Below are positions 1-5,645 of a stretch of 5,645 bases of DNA, piece by piece. The notes beneath the pieces were generated by a model, which was given only the letters and a program-made list of their open reading frames with translations, did not search any database and was not told the origin of the DNA. Each line of letters opens with the position of its first letter. Position 1 is the first letter of the stretch. The stretch is from Salinimicrobium sp964572365 (GTDB lineage: Bacteria > Bacteroidota > Bacteroidia > Flavobacteriales > Flavobacteriaceae). Both the position numbers and the translations under genes were made by a program. The stretch covers positions 1 through 5,645 of the forward strand of contig CAZNFK010000127.1 in NCBI GenBank assembly GCA_964572365.1, given 5' to 3'.

Positions 1-144
1 GACAAAAATGCCGAACTGGCCGAAGCCCTGCGGGTGAAAAGCCTGCCCACCCTCATGATCTATAAGGCCGGGGAAATGAGATGGCGCCAAAGCGGGGAGC
101 AGGATGCCAACACCCTGATTGGTCTGATGCAGGAATACATATAA
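1..144 (+). CDS. Thioredoxin-family protein, C-terminal fragment
   Basis: The frame is open from the first base and ends at TAA (142-144), giving 47 residues that match the last part of a thioredoxin fold. They contain a helix (AELAEALRV), then SLPT with the cis-proline that faces the active-site cysteines in thioredoxins, then a beta hairpin (LMIYKAGEMRWRQSG) and a final helix (DANTLIGLMQEYI). The CxxC active site would lie upstream of the window, so I cannot tell whether this is a disulfide reductase or a redox-inactive relative. The short tail after the hairpin is what a plain single-domain thioredoxin of about 100 residues has. Base composition is high in G+C (about 54% over the fragment, 57% in the first 120 bases) against roughly 40-45% in the genes I sampled to its right. 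The family call is fairly secure; the exact subfamily is not. Confidence 0.8.
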   Translation, partial: DKNAELAEALRVKSLPTLMIYKAGEMRWRQSGEQDANTLIGLMQEYI

Positions 145-215
145 CGCCAATTCATCAGCTGCCTACGTTACGAGATCCTTCTTATGCTGGGTGCTGCCTT
201 TCGCATACCTTGAAT

Positions 216-245
216 TTTGGATTCTTGCTGATTTTTGGTAATTTG
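216..245 (+). promoter_or_regulatory. Candidate Bacteroidota promoter for the NTF2-like gene
   Basis: TTTG at 216-219 and TAATTTG at 239-245 are separated by 19 bases, within the usual spacing of the Bacteroidota -33 (TTTG) and -7 (TAnnTTTG) elements. The -7 box is one base short of the consensus, having a one-base rather than two-base spacer. Transcription would start near 250, leaving a leader of about 50 bases before the ATG at 301. Such AT-rich matches also arise by chance, so this is only a candidate. Confidence 0.3.
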
Positions 246-300
246 AGGATTCTTTCCCTACAATTCTCCCCCTTCAAAATAACATTTAAAATATTTTAGT

Positions 301-810
301 ATGAAAAATCTATGGCTATTTTCCTGCGTGCTAATGTTCCATTTTTCGGCTGAAGCACAGGAGGCAAAAACAGATTATCCCGAAGAAGTAGAATCAATTG
401 ACGCGATCGTTTCGTCAATTTTCGCTATAATCTCAGGTGAGAAAGGTGAGGAGGGAGACTGGGAATTGATGAGAAATATTTTCCATCCGGAGGCGCGCTT
501 AATGACCGGTTATCCTGATGAACTCAAAGTATTTAGTGTGGAAGATTATATATCCACTTTCAGGGATAATTTTTATAACATGACGTTTTATGAAAAAGTT
601 GTCCAAAATAAAATAGAGAGGTTTGGTGACCTGGCCCATGTGCTGAGTACTTACCAGGCTTTTAGAACTAAAGAAATGGACCGGCCGGTGAGAACAGGAG
701 TGGCCAGTATCCAGTTATACCATGACGGGGAACGTTGGTGGGTGCTAAGCATGTACTGGAAAAATGGATCAGATGAAATGCCGGTTCCTTCAGTTTATCT
801 TCCCGAATAG
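301..810 (+). CDS. Exported NTF2/SnoaL-like fold protein
   Basis: The product has 169 residues. Residues 1-19 look like a Sec signal peptide: a lysine at position 2, a hydrophobic core, and an AEA site followed by Gln20, a cleavage context common in this phylum. The mature part reads as a cone-shaped NTF2-like domain. An N-terminal helix (VESIDAIVSSIFAIISG) is followed by GDWELMRNIFHPEARLM, the typical helix-turn after which the sheet begins. Further on come EDYISTFRDNF, a strand region around IERFGDLAHVLSTYQAF, and closing strands VASIQLYHDGERWWVLSMYW. This pattern resembles stand-alone 'nuclear transport factor 2 family' proteins of about 150-170 residues found in many bacteria, whose ligand or reaction is generally unknown. 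The fold is well supported; the function is not. The AT-rich start has no Shine-Dalgarno sequence, as expected here. The protein is predicted to be periplasmic or secreted. Confidence 0.85.
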   Translation: MKNLWLFSCVLMFHFSAEAQEAKTDYPEEVESIDAIVSSIFAIISGEKGEEGDWELMRNIFHPEARLMTGYPDELKVFSVEDYISTFRDNFYNMTFYEKVVQNKIERFGDLAHVLSTYQAFRTKEMDRPVRTGVASIQLYHDGERWWVLSMYWKNGSDEMPVPSVYLPE

Positions 811-866
811 GTTCCTCTTTTAAAGCGTAATTTAATGAACGCCGATTGGTGATCAAAGAGAGTGGA

Positions 867-1202
867 TCAATAAAGGATCCTGTTAAGGATGCGCTCCATA
901 TTTCGCTCCATCATTCCGTATCTCTTATCTGTAAGAAAAACCTTTTTCATCCTTTGCTGGATCTCTGAAAGCTCTTTATGAGAATACTCATGGCAGGCCA
1001 CACAGCTTTCGATTTTTTTCAGACTTTCCTCTTCACTGTCGCCCGAGAATTCATCATAGATCCTGTCAAAACATTCCTGGTTGACAGTAGATCTTATCAG
1101 GTTGATCTCTTCTTCACTCTGCTTTGCATCTGCATTTGCACAAAGGAGTAGCACGTAAATTTCCAATTCAGGTTTTGACCAGAATATTTTGTCATTTTTC
1201 AT
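867..1202 (-). CDS. Small TerB-like protein
   Basis: The product has 111 residues and is almost entirely helical. The segment SKPELEIYVLLLCANADAKQ followed by SEEEINLIRSTV resembles the first helices of TerB-like domains, where a hydrophobic helix leads into an acidic turn (A-x-A-D-x-x-x-S-E-E-E) and the next helix. The rest is charged helices ending in MMERNMERILNRILY. Comparable small cytoplasmic proteins occur in flavobacteria and are often labelled 'TerB family tellurite resistance', but the label comes from homology and does not establish resistance. The frame stays open upstream to an ATG at 1409, which would give 180 residues. I chose the ATG at 1200-1202 because the helical family-like sequence begins there, while the extra 69 residues look non-coding, contain PPPG from a G tract, and would overlap the promoter and start of the divergent lipoprotein gene. 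It has no signal peptide. It ends 56 bases from the convergent NTF2-like gene. Confidence 0.7.
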   Translation of the reverse strand: MKNDKIFWSKPELEIYVLLLCANADAKQSEEEINLIRSTVNQECFDRIYDEFSGDSEEESLKKIESCVACHEYSHKELSEIQQRMKKVFLTDKRYGMMERNMERILNRILY

Positions 1203-1248
1203 ATTTGCGATTTTAAGGTTCTGTTGAAAGGTTGAACGGATAAGATCA

Positions 1249-1272
1249 GGGCCGGGGGGAGGAAAAAGGGGG
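1249..1272 (+). other. Purine-rich G tract in a divergent intergenic region
   Basis: This stretch contains GGG, then CC, then G6, A, GG, A5 and G5; bases 1254-1272 are all purine. It sits between the TerB-like start (1202, - strand) and the lipoprotein start (1398, + strand), in otherwise AT-rich DNA. It has three runs of three or more G plus one GG, so a two-layer G-quadruplex is conceivable but a canonical three-layer one is not. The homopolymer runs could also vary in length by slippage. Any function is speculative; only the composition is observed. Confidence 0.5.
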
Positions 1273-1366
1273 TATTTAAAATAGGTAATTTCTACCGTTT
1301 TTACAACTTCAGATTTTTCCTCTGTCAGATTTTTTAGTGAAAAAGTGATAATATTTCGCTTTTGTC

Positions 1367-1374
1367 TATTTTTG
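1367..1374 (+). promoter_or_regulatory. Bacteroidota -7 promoter box for the lipoprotein gene
   Basis: TATTTTTG matches TAnnTTTG exactly and lies 23 bases upstream of the ATG at 1398, implying a leader of roughly 15-20 bases. No clean TTTG is present at the usual distance upstream; the nearest candidate is a weak TTAGTG around 1334-1339. The position just upstream of a gene start supports it, although the motif is AT-rich and easily matched. Confidence 0.45.
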
Positions 1375-1397
1375 AATAACCCATAAACCGGTTCTTT

Positions 1398-2582
1398 ATG
1401 AAACAACAATTACTTCTACTTTTCGCATTTTTGATCCTTACTTCATGCAGCAGTGTGAAAAGAGGACAGCAGGCCCTTAACCGGGGCAACTACAATGAAG
1501 CCATTGCCATTGCCGTGGAGAAACTTCAAAAGGATAAGGATAAGAAAGGCAACCAGGAACATATACTTATTTTGGAAGAGGCCTTTGAAAAACTAAATGA
1601 GGCCAGAAAACAACGTATCGCCTTCCTTGAAAAAGATGGAAATGAAGCAAATTGGAGGGAGATCTACAGGCTCTACAAAGAACTTGACGGGGTACAAAAA
1701 ACCATCGCGCCCCTATTGCCGTTGACACTGCGGGCAGAAAACAGAACGGCAGAATTCCGATTCACAGATTATTCAGATGAAATTATTGCATCAAAGAACG
1801 GGTATGCAGATTTTCTCTACGAAGAATGCCTTTCCTTGATGGAGAGAAATGATAAGCTGGCATATCGAAATGCCTACAGCAGTCTTGCCGAACTTCAAAG
1901 GTTATTTCCAAATTATAAAAATACTGAACAACTGCTCGAGGAAACCCATTATTACGGAACCGATTTTGTCTTTGTGGAACTCAAGAATGAAACCCCATTC
2001 GTGATCCCGAAAAGATTGGAACAGGAGCTGCTTGATTTTAATACTTATGGTCTTGACGACTTCTGGACAGCATACCACGGCACTCGAAACCATGAACTGG
2101 ATTATGATTTTGCGGTCAATCTTAATTTCAGGGAGATCATAATTTCCCCGGAACGGCTTCTTGAAAGAGAAATACCACTGGAAGCTGAGGTTTTGGAAAG
2201 TTCCTATTTTAAGAAAGACCGAAAAGGGGAGTTTGTGCTGGACAGTCTGGGTAACAAGATAAAAGTTGAAAATTATGTCACTGTAAAAGGCACTTTGTTC
2301 AAAACCATCCAGACCAAAACCCTGGCCCTGCAGGGGAAGGTGGATTACCGGGACCTTGACAAAGATCAGCTAATGACCAGTTATCCCCTGGGATCTGAAT
2401 TTATTTTTGAAAATGTATTTGCCTCTTTTGAAGGTGACGAAAGGCTTTTGACCAAAGAAGATAAGCTGCTCCTCCAAAATCGTTTTATTCCTTTTCCTAC
2501 AAACGAACAAATGTTGGTAGATGCTTCCGAAGAAATTAAAAGCAGACTGGGCCCAATCCTGAAAAGACACAGATTCAGGTAA
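1398..2582 (+). CDS. Conserved-type lipoprotein with TPR-like N-terminal part, function unknown
   Basis: The product has 394 residues. The first 17 form a lipoprotein signal: MKQQ, a hydrophobic core (LLLLFAFLI), then the lipobox LTSC with Cys17 as the lipidation site. The mature protein is therefore anchored in a membrane, probably the outer membrane. Right after it, VKRGQQALNRGNYNEAIAIA is a good match to a tetratricopeptide-type helix pair (A-x-x-x-G-x-Y-x-x-A), followed by charged helices to about residue 105. A second TPR-like stretch lies around residues 150-180 (AYSSLAELQRLFPNY). From about residue 185 the sequence changes to alternating strands and turns, for example TDFVFVELKN, YVTVKGTLFKTIQTKTLALQGKVDYRD without its middle, and FIFENVFASFEGD. 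It ends with a basic helix, GPILKRHRFR. I do not recognise a named family. An envelope scaffold role is only a guess from TPR plus lipid anchor. It is probably transcribed alone from the box at 1367-1374. Confidence 0.85.
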   Translation: MKQQLLLLFAFLILTSCSSVKRGQQALNRGNYNEAIAIAVEKLQKDKDKKGNQEHILILEEAFEKLNEARKQRIAFLEKDGNEANWREIYRLYKELDGVQKTIAPLLPLTLRAENRTAEFRFTDYSDEIIASKNGYADFLYEECLSLMERNDKLAYRNAYSSLAELQRLFPNYKNTEQLLEETHYYGTDFVFVELKNETPFVIPKRLEQELLDFNTYGLDDFWTAYHGTRNHELDYDFAVNLNFREIIISPERLLEREIPLEAEVLESSYFKKDRKGEFVLDSLGNKIKVENYVTVKGTLFKTIQTKTLALQGKVDYRDLDKDQLMTSYPLGSEFIFENVFASFEGDERLLTKEDKLLLQNRFIPFPTNEQMLVDASEEIKSRLGPILKRHRFR

Positions 2583-2716
2583 AAGAAGTTGGCGGCCAGA
2601 GCTGCATGCTTTTGGATTTTTGTTTTGGTGATTGATAAATAGTTCGTTTTTGGAGGTGATTATTAGAGATATCCTTTAGAAAATGTTAATAACGACCTGT
2701 TTTTCGGTAGAATGCC

Positions 2717-2724
2717 TAACTTTA
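2717..2724 (+). promoter_or_regulatory. Weak -7-like box upstream of the 69-residue membrane protein
   Basis: TAACTTTA matches TAnnTTTG except for its last base and lies 23 bases before the ATG at 2748, the same distance as the exact box before the lipoprotein gene. No TTTG lies at the right distance upstream. The 165-bp gap from the preceding gene suggests a separate transcript, but the box alone is weak evidence. Confidence 0.2.
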
Positions 2725-2747
2725 TTCTTTAACCAATATCTATTACT

Positions 2748-2957
2748 ATGATCAAGATCTTAGCATTTATCATGTTAATTGGCGGTGCAATTTCACTTGT
2801 ACTGGGAATTTTAGGGATTTTTGGGAGCATGGCTTTAATGGTCAGTCCGTGGGCACTAGCCATCATTGGATTCATTTTCTTTATCGCAGGAATTTCGATG
2901 CTGAAATACCGAAAAGATACAGATGAGGTAGCTGCAGATCATCACAAGCAATCTTAA
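2748..2957 (+). CDS. Small two-helix membrane protein, function unknown
   Basis: The product has 69 residues. Two hydrophobic segments are clear: about residues 4-31 (glycine-rich, with GGAISLVLGILGIFGS) and about residues 34-53 (PWALAIIGFIFFIAGISML). They are joined by a very short turn at SP. The second helix is followed by KYRKD and a polar tail ending in HHKQS. By the positive-inside rule both ends should face the cytoplasm, with the short loop outside. The spaced glycines in helix 1 are typical of tightly packed helix pairs. The gene has an ATG start and TAA stop, and its hydrophobic pattern is too regular to be a chance frame. It lies alone between the lipoprotein and the DUF1508-like gene with 117 bases or more on each side. 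I recognise no family and infer no function. Confidence 0.75.
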   Translation: MIKILAFIMLIGGAISLVLGILGIFGSMALMVSPWALAIIGFIFFIAGISMLKYRKDTDEVAADHHKQS

Positions 2958-3038
2958 ACTTCTTCTGCTCAAATTCCATTTCTTAATAACTTTTGGACAG
3001 ATTATTCCGGGAGAACGCACTTCATTTATTGCTTTTTT

Positions 3039-3046
3039 TAGTTTTG
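3039..3046 (+). promoter_or_regulatory. Bacteroidota -7 promoter box for the DUF1508-like gene
   Basis: TAGTTTTG is an exact match to TAnnTTTG, 28 bases upstream of the ATG at 3075, implying a leader of about 20 bases. There is no TTTG at the expected distance upstream; the nearest (2992-2995) is too far away. Position and exact match support it, but it has not been tested. Confidence 0.45.
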
Positions 3047-3074
3047 CATCCGGTCGAAATTTCTAAAAGTATTT

Positions 3075-3449
3075 ATGAGTGCATTTGTGTTAAGTAAGCG
3101 TTCGAATGAAAATTATAAATTCACATTCGCTAACAGGAGAGGGAAAACGATCTTAACCAGTATTGCCTGTAGAGAAAAATCTGATTGTGAACTGATCATT
3201 GCCACTCTGAAAAATGATCTTTCCTCCTTTACTTTCAGAAAAGCCAGGACCGGTTCGGGAAAGTATTTTTTCCGGATCGCCAGGGGCGGACTGGTTTTGG
3301 CAACCAGCCGCAAGTTCACTACAGAGCGTTTGCTTCAGAAAGGGATCGATCAATTCATGGATCATGTGCTAACAGCAGAAACCCTGGATTTTTCCAAAAA
3401 TGAAAATGTTTTTGCCGATGCCGATGCCGATGCTCCTGCAGAAGAATAA
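3075..3449 (+). CDS. DUF1508/YegP-like two-repeat protein
   Basis: The product has 124 residues and is built from two similar units. Unit 1 (about residues 4-48) reads FVLSKRSNENYKFTFANRRG, then TILTS, then a helix around CELIIATLKND. Unit 2 (about 52-98) reads FTFRKARTGSGKYFFRIARG, then LVLATS, then a helix to MDHV. The shared plan (aromatic-rich strand, N/R-G turn, strand ending in S, short helix) is that of DUF1508, seen in the small YegP-type proteins of many bacteria. Their role is not established. These proteins usually show 'nG..i..S' in each unit; here the turns are RRGKTILTS and RGGLVLATS, so both are preserved. After residue 112 comes an acidic tail, FADADADAPAEE, encoded partly by a GCCGAT repeat. 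There is no signal peptide, so the product should be cytoplasmic. It converges on the next gene with a 60-base gap. Confidence 0.8.
   Translation: MSAFVLSKRSNENYKFTFANRRGKTILTSIACREKSDCELIIATLKNDLSSFTFRKARTGSGKYFFRIARGGLVLATSRKFTTERLLQKGIDQFMDHVLTAETLDFSKNENVFADADADAPAEE
3414..3431 (+). repeat. (GCCGAT)x3 hexanucleotide repeat within the DUF1508-like gene
   Basis: Three exact copies of GCCGAT lie in tandem near the 3' end of the gene and encode the Ala-Asp pairs of the acidic tail. Because the unit is a multiple of three, gain or loss of a copy would change the tail length without shifting the frame. Confidence 0.85.
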
Positions 3450-3509
3450 TGGAGTAGCATACTTTTTAGTACAATTCCTAAACCAACCTGTTGGACAGCG
3501 AGATCCTCT

Positions 3510-3743
3510 CTATTCACTTTTTTGCTCCCCCAGGATTTGTTTTATTTCGTCCAGTTTTTCCATGATCTTGGTGTTCAATCTCGTGTTTCTGTAATTCATG
3601 AGGATCAATTTGATGGAAACCAGCAGCACTCCTGCTTCCAAAAGCAAATCATGAGTAAATCCTTTCGTAAATAAGGCGAGCGTGAACAGTACAAAGGTCA
3701 CAATGATGACTACTAAATCTGCAGTAGATAAATACTTTTTCAT
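3510..3743 (-). CDS. Small two-helix membrane protein with amphipathic C-terminal helix
   Basis: The product has 77 residues. Segment 1, about residues 9-27, is hydrophobic (DLVVIIVTFVLFTLALF). Segment 2, about 32-50, is LLLEAGVLLVSIKLILMNY. From residue 51 the chain is polar, with hydrophobic residues spaced as in a coiled coil (I, M, L, I, I, L in TKIMEKLDEIKQILGE), so it may pair with itself or a partner on the cytoplasmic side. The loop between the helices is short (TKGFTHD). Proteins of this size and layout occur in flavobacteria as hypothetical proteins; I know no function. It starts at ATG (3741-3743) and ends at TAG. It reads in the same direction as the PLP enzyme gene, 210 bases downstream of it, so co-transcription is possible but not indicated. 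No clear promoter or terminator was seen. Confidence 0.75.
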   Translation of the reverse strand: MKKYLSTADLVVIIVTFVLFTLALFTKGFTHDLLLEAGVLLVSIKLILMNYRNTRLNTKIMEKLDEIKQILGEQKSE

Positions 3744-3906
3744 AAGGTCGGGAATTTTTTATCTCCTTTGAATCTCAAGATCTCCAATCCTCTATGAATT
3801 CAAAAGCCTACCTAATTTATGAAAATTACACCAATGATTTAACGGTATGTATCTATTTTTTAGTTATTTAAGAAATTTAGTGAAATTCCGTTAGGTTTTC
3901 TCTACT

Positions 3907-3929
3907 GCCGCTGTAAAATAAAGCCGCTG
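3907..3929. repeat. Short direct repeat GCCGCTG, two copies
   Basis: GCCGCTG occurs at 3907-3913 and again at 3923-3929, separated by nine AT-rich bases, just beyond the stop codon of the PLP enzyme gene. The copies are exact and stand out in an AT-rich gap. They are direct rather than inverted, so they do not form a terminator hairpin. No role can be assigned. Confidence 0.4.
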
Positions 3930-3953
3930 ATATCATGTTTAGTGCTTCAGAAA

Positions 3954-5645
3954 TCAAACTTGCTTCACAAATTCAAGAAAAACCTTTTTGTGTCTTTCAA
4001 GATCTACATCAGGAGATATGGAAACCCGGGCAATATAATCCTTGTCTGCCTCCTTTGTAGTTCCCTGAGTTGAAGTGGCCGGGATGGTCCAGTAACACCC
4101 TTTAAGCTGGCCGTAACTTACACAGTACTTACTTTCATTCGGGATCTCAGTGATCATCATATTGATCAGCTTTTGATTTAATGCTCGTTTATGAGCTTCC
4201 CTTTCCTCGGCTGTATCCCCTTTTGTTGGCAGGTCCAGTGAAAATACAGAAGGGGTAAATCCTTCCTTCGCCAACTCTTCAGAAACAAAATTGATCTTCG
4301 CCTGCGGCAGGGTTTCCCGGATATAGTTCACAAATTCCCGGGTATTTCTATAAGCATCTGAGATCCTCTGGTTCATAGATGGTAGTTGCTCTGCCAGGAT
4401 CTCAACCTGTAGCGCTGTGGCTTCATTATCGCAAAGGATAAGGTGCTTTTCGATTTTTTCCATGAGAGCCGCAGCTTTTTGGTTGGCTACACAGTACCCT
4501 GCAGTACATCTTCCACCACTTGGAAATTTGGAGCCGCTTACGTAAGAAATGGTCCTGATGCCCGACAGGATTCCATCTTCACTTAAAAATTGCACATTGG
4601 GACAGAAGGTTTGATCTAAAATGAAAACAGGATCAATCGCAACTTCACCGGTTGCGGTTTTTCGTTCTTTGCTCAGGACAGCCCGCAATTTTTCAAGATC
4701 GGGTACTTCTACCCTCGGGTTTGTCGGGATCTCAGCGATAATGTAGGGAACAGCATCTTCTTTCGCGACTTGATCCAGCACGTTATCAATGCTTTGAACC
4801 ATATCGTTGTCGCCGTCAACCGGTAGATCTACTACGTCAACCTTGTCAAGGCAGGCAGCTACCCGTCTTGCCTGGTCATTTGTACCCCCATAACAGTTAG
4901 GAGGCACCATTATTTTGATGTTTTTGCCCGCATGATCTTGCATGGCTGCGTCTATGAGCCCCATCATGATGGCGTATTGCATCGATAGTCCCGAAGACGC
5001 AAGCAGAGCCCTTGTTTCTGCAGCGGTGATCTCTTTAATGGAATTCAGTACACGAGCTTTGTTTGCCTGCAAATCAATTTTCTTCTCATTTGCAGAGGAT
5101 TGTCCCGTCATCCTTTTTAAGGCAGTATAACAATTCGCCGGTGTCATAGCGATGGTCTCTCTTCTGCGTACATGCTGAATTTCTTTGATATATTCTTCCT
5201 TGCCTGCGCCTACAATTAAGATGCTGCCAAGATCCCCGTGCTCGTTAAGGTAAAAATCAACATTCGGGTTGAGATCAACCTTACCTATTTCATTTGGTTC
5301 AGAAACATAGATGGTGCTGCCATCAAATTTTTCAATTTCATCAATTTTTTTTACCTGCTTTAATTCAAAGTGATAACCGTAAACCCGCTTTACCACATCG
5401 GCATCAAAAGATTCGGGAAGTTCTCCGGTATAGACGATTTGGGTGTTCTTTTTATCGAACAGGTTCTTCCTTAGTACCGCGAGAATTGGAACCGTTCTGG
5501 AGGAAAAACTGACCACATTTTCGGGGTTCAGATCGTTCAACCTGGCAACAGCCCATTCCAGGACTGATGATAATGGATGCCCCAACCGTATATAATCGAA
5601 AGCCGTAGGCAGGTTGTGGAGAGCTTCGGTTTCAGGTCTGTTTTC
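3954..5645 (-). CDS. Long PLP-dependent enzyme, cystathionine gamma-synthase family, 5' end missing
   Basis: The frame runs without a stop from the right edge of the window to TGA at 3954-3956, giving 563 residues (numbered here from the edge). There is no ATG near the edge, only a TTG at 5585 that reads as Leu21, so the true start lies outside. Residues about 185-563 form a Cys/Met-metabolism PLP domain (fold type I). Visible marks are SSGLS (217-221, phosphate-binding turn), CYGGT (251-255, Tyr252 stacking on PLP), EIPTNP (305-310), DQTF with Asp344 and Thr346 at the cofactor, SGSK with Lys373 as the expected Schiff-base lysine (codon 4527-4529), NEATALQ, and a C-terminal YIARVSIS whose Arg540 matches the substrate-carboxylate arginine. 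The family makes or breaks carbon-sulfur bonds in cystathionine, homocysteine or methionine metabolism in the cytoplasm. The exact reaction cannot be read here. The first 165 or more residues are an alpha/beta-looking extension absent from typical 380-420-residue members. Confidence 0.85.
   Translation of the reverse strand, partial: ENRPETEALHNLPTAFDYIRLGHPLSSVLEWAVARLNDLNPENVVSFSSRTVPILAVLRKNLFDKKNTQIVYTGELPESFDADVVKRVYGYHFELKQVKKIDEIEKFDGSTIYVSEPNEIGKVDLNPNVDFYLNEHGDLGSILIVGAGKEEYIKEIQHVRRRETIAMTPANCYTALKRMTGQSSANEKKIDLQANKARVLNSIKEITAAETRALLASSGLSMQYAIMMGLIDAAMQDHAGKNIKIMVPPNCYGGTNDQARRVAACLDKVDVVDLPVDGDNDMVQSIDNVLDQVAKEDAVPYIIAEIPTNPRVEVPDLEKLRAVLSKERKTATGEVAIDPVFILDQTFCPNVQFLSEDGILSGIRTISYVSGSKFPSGGRCTAGYCVANQKAAALMEKIEKHLILCDNEATALQVEILAEQLPSMNQRISDAYRNTREFVNYIRETLPQAKINFVSEELAKEGFTPSVFSLDLPTKGDTAEEREAHKRALNQKLINMMITEIPNESKYCVSYGQLKGCYWTIPATSTQGTTKEADKDYIARVSISPDVDLERHKKVFLEFVKQV

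Noticed and set aside
81..299. Open frame of 72 codons on the + strand overlapping the thioredoxin tail
   Set aside because: It lies out of frame with the clear thioredoxin sequence, has no family-like pattern, and runs into AT-rich intergenic DNA.
3483..3494. Palindrome CCAAC-CT-GTTGG between the convergent genes, considered as a terminator
   Set aside because: The stem is only five pairs, the two-base loop is too small to fold, and no T run follows on either strand.
2993..3498. TTGGACAG found on both sides of the DUF1508-like gene (2993-3000 and 3491-3498), considered as flanking repeats of an inserted cassette
   Set aside because: An eight-base match in a window of this size is expected by chance, and the flanks share nothing beyond it.
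3794..3830. Possible - strand promoter for the 77-residue membrane protein
   Set aside because: On the - strand the TA and TTTG halves of the -7 box are four bases apart instead of two, so the match is not convincing.
3794..3871. Possible 25-residue + strand peptide starting at ATG 3794
   Set aside because: It is short, lies in AT-rich DNA between two - strand genes, has no promoter or other support, and could easily arise by chance.
3840..3893. Inverted repeat TAACGG ... CCGTTA in the gap between the two - strand genes
   Set aside because: The arms are six bases and 42 bases apart, which is expected by chance in AT-rich DNA and makes a poor terminator.
4942..5512. Two + strand frames of 62 and 72 codons inside the PLP enzyme gene
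   Set aside because: Both lie antisense to a well-supported coding sequence and encode no recognisable pattern.

Overview
This is an ordinary-looking piece of chromosome from a member of the Bacteroidota, most likely a marine or soil flavobacterium (Flavobacteriaceae). That placement is an inference. It rests on AT-rich intergenic DNA, gene starts without Shine-Dalgarno sequences, two exact matches to the Bacteroidota -7 promoter box (TAnnTTTG), a lipoprotein and an exported protein of types common in that group, and protein families familiar from flavobacterial genomes.

Layout, left to right. Bases 1-144 are the 3' end of a thioredoxin-fold gene on the + strand. A promoter-like pair then precedes a + strand gene (301-810) for an exported NTF2/SnoaL-like protein. 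A convergent - strand gene (867-1202) encodes a small TerB-like protein. It is separated from a divergent + strand lipoprotein gene (1398-2582) by about 195 bp, which holds a purine-rich G tract and the lipoprotein promoter. Two short + strand genes follow: a two-helix membrane protein of 69 residues (2748-2957) and a two-repeat DUF1508/YegP-like protein (3075-3449) with an Asp-Ala tail encoded by a hexanucleotide repeat. The right part is on the - strand: a 77-residue two-helix membrane protein with a helical tail (3510-3743), and a long PLP-dependent enzyme of the cystathionine gamma-synthase family (3954-5645) whose 5' end lies outside the window.

The genes appear to be mostly single transcription units. 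Orientation changes four times, every intergenic gap is between about 55 and 210 bp, and no pair overlaps or is tightly coupled. I see no evidence of a shared pathway, and no mobile element, CRISPR array, RNA gene, phage gene or defence cassette. No stretch over 300 bp lacks a gene. The most distinctive item is the PLP enzyme, which carries at least 165 residues of apparently alpha/beta sequence in front of a normal-length Cys/Met-metabolism catalytic domain. I found no convincing new biological system here.
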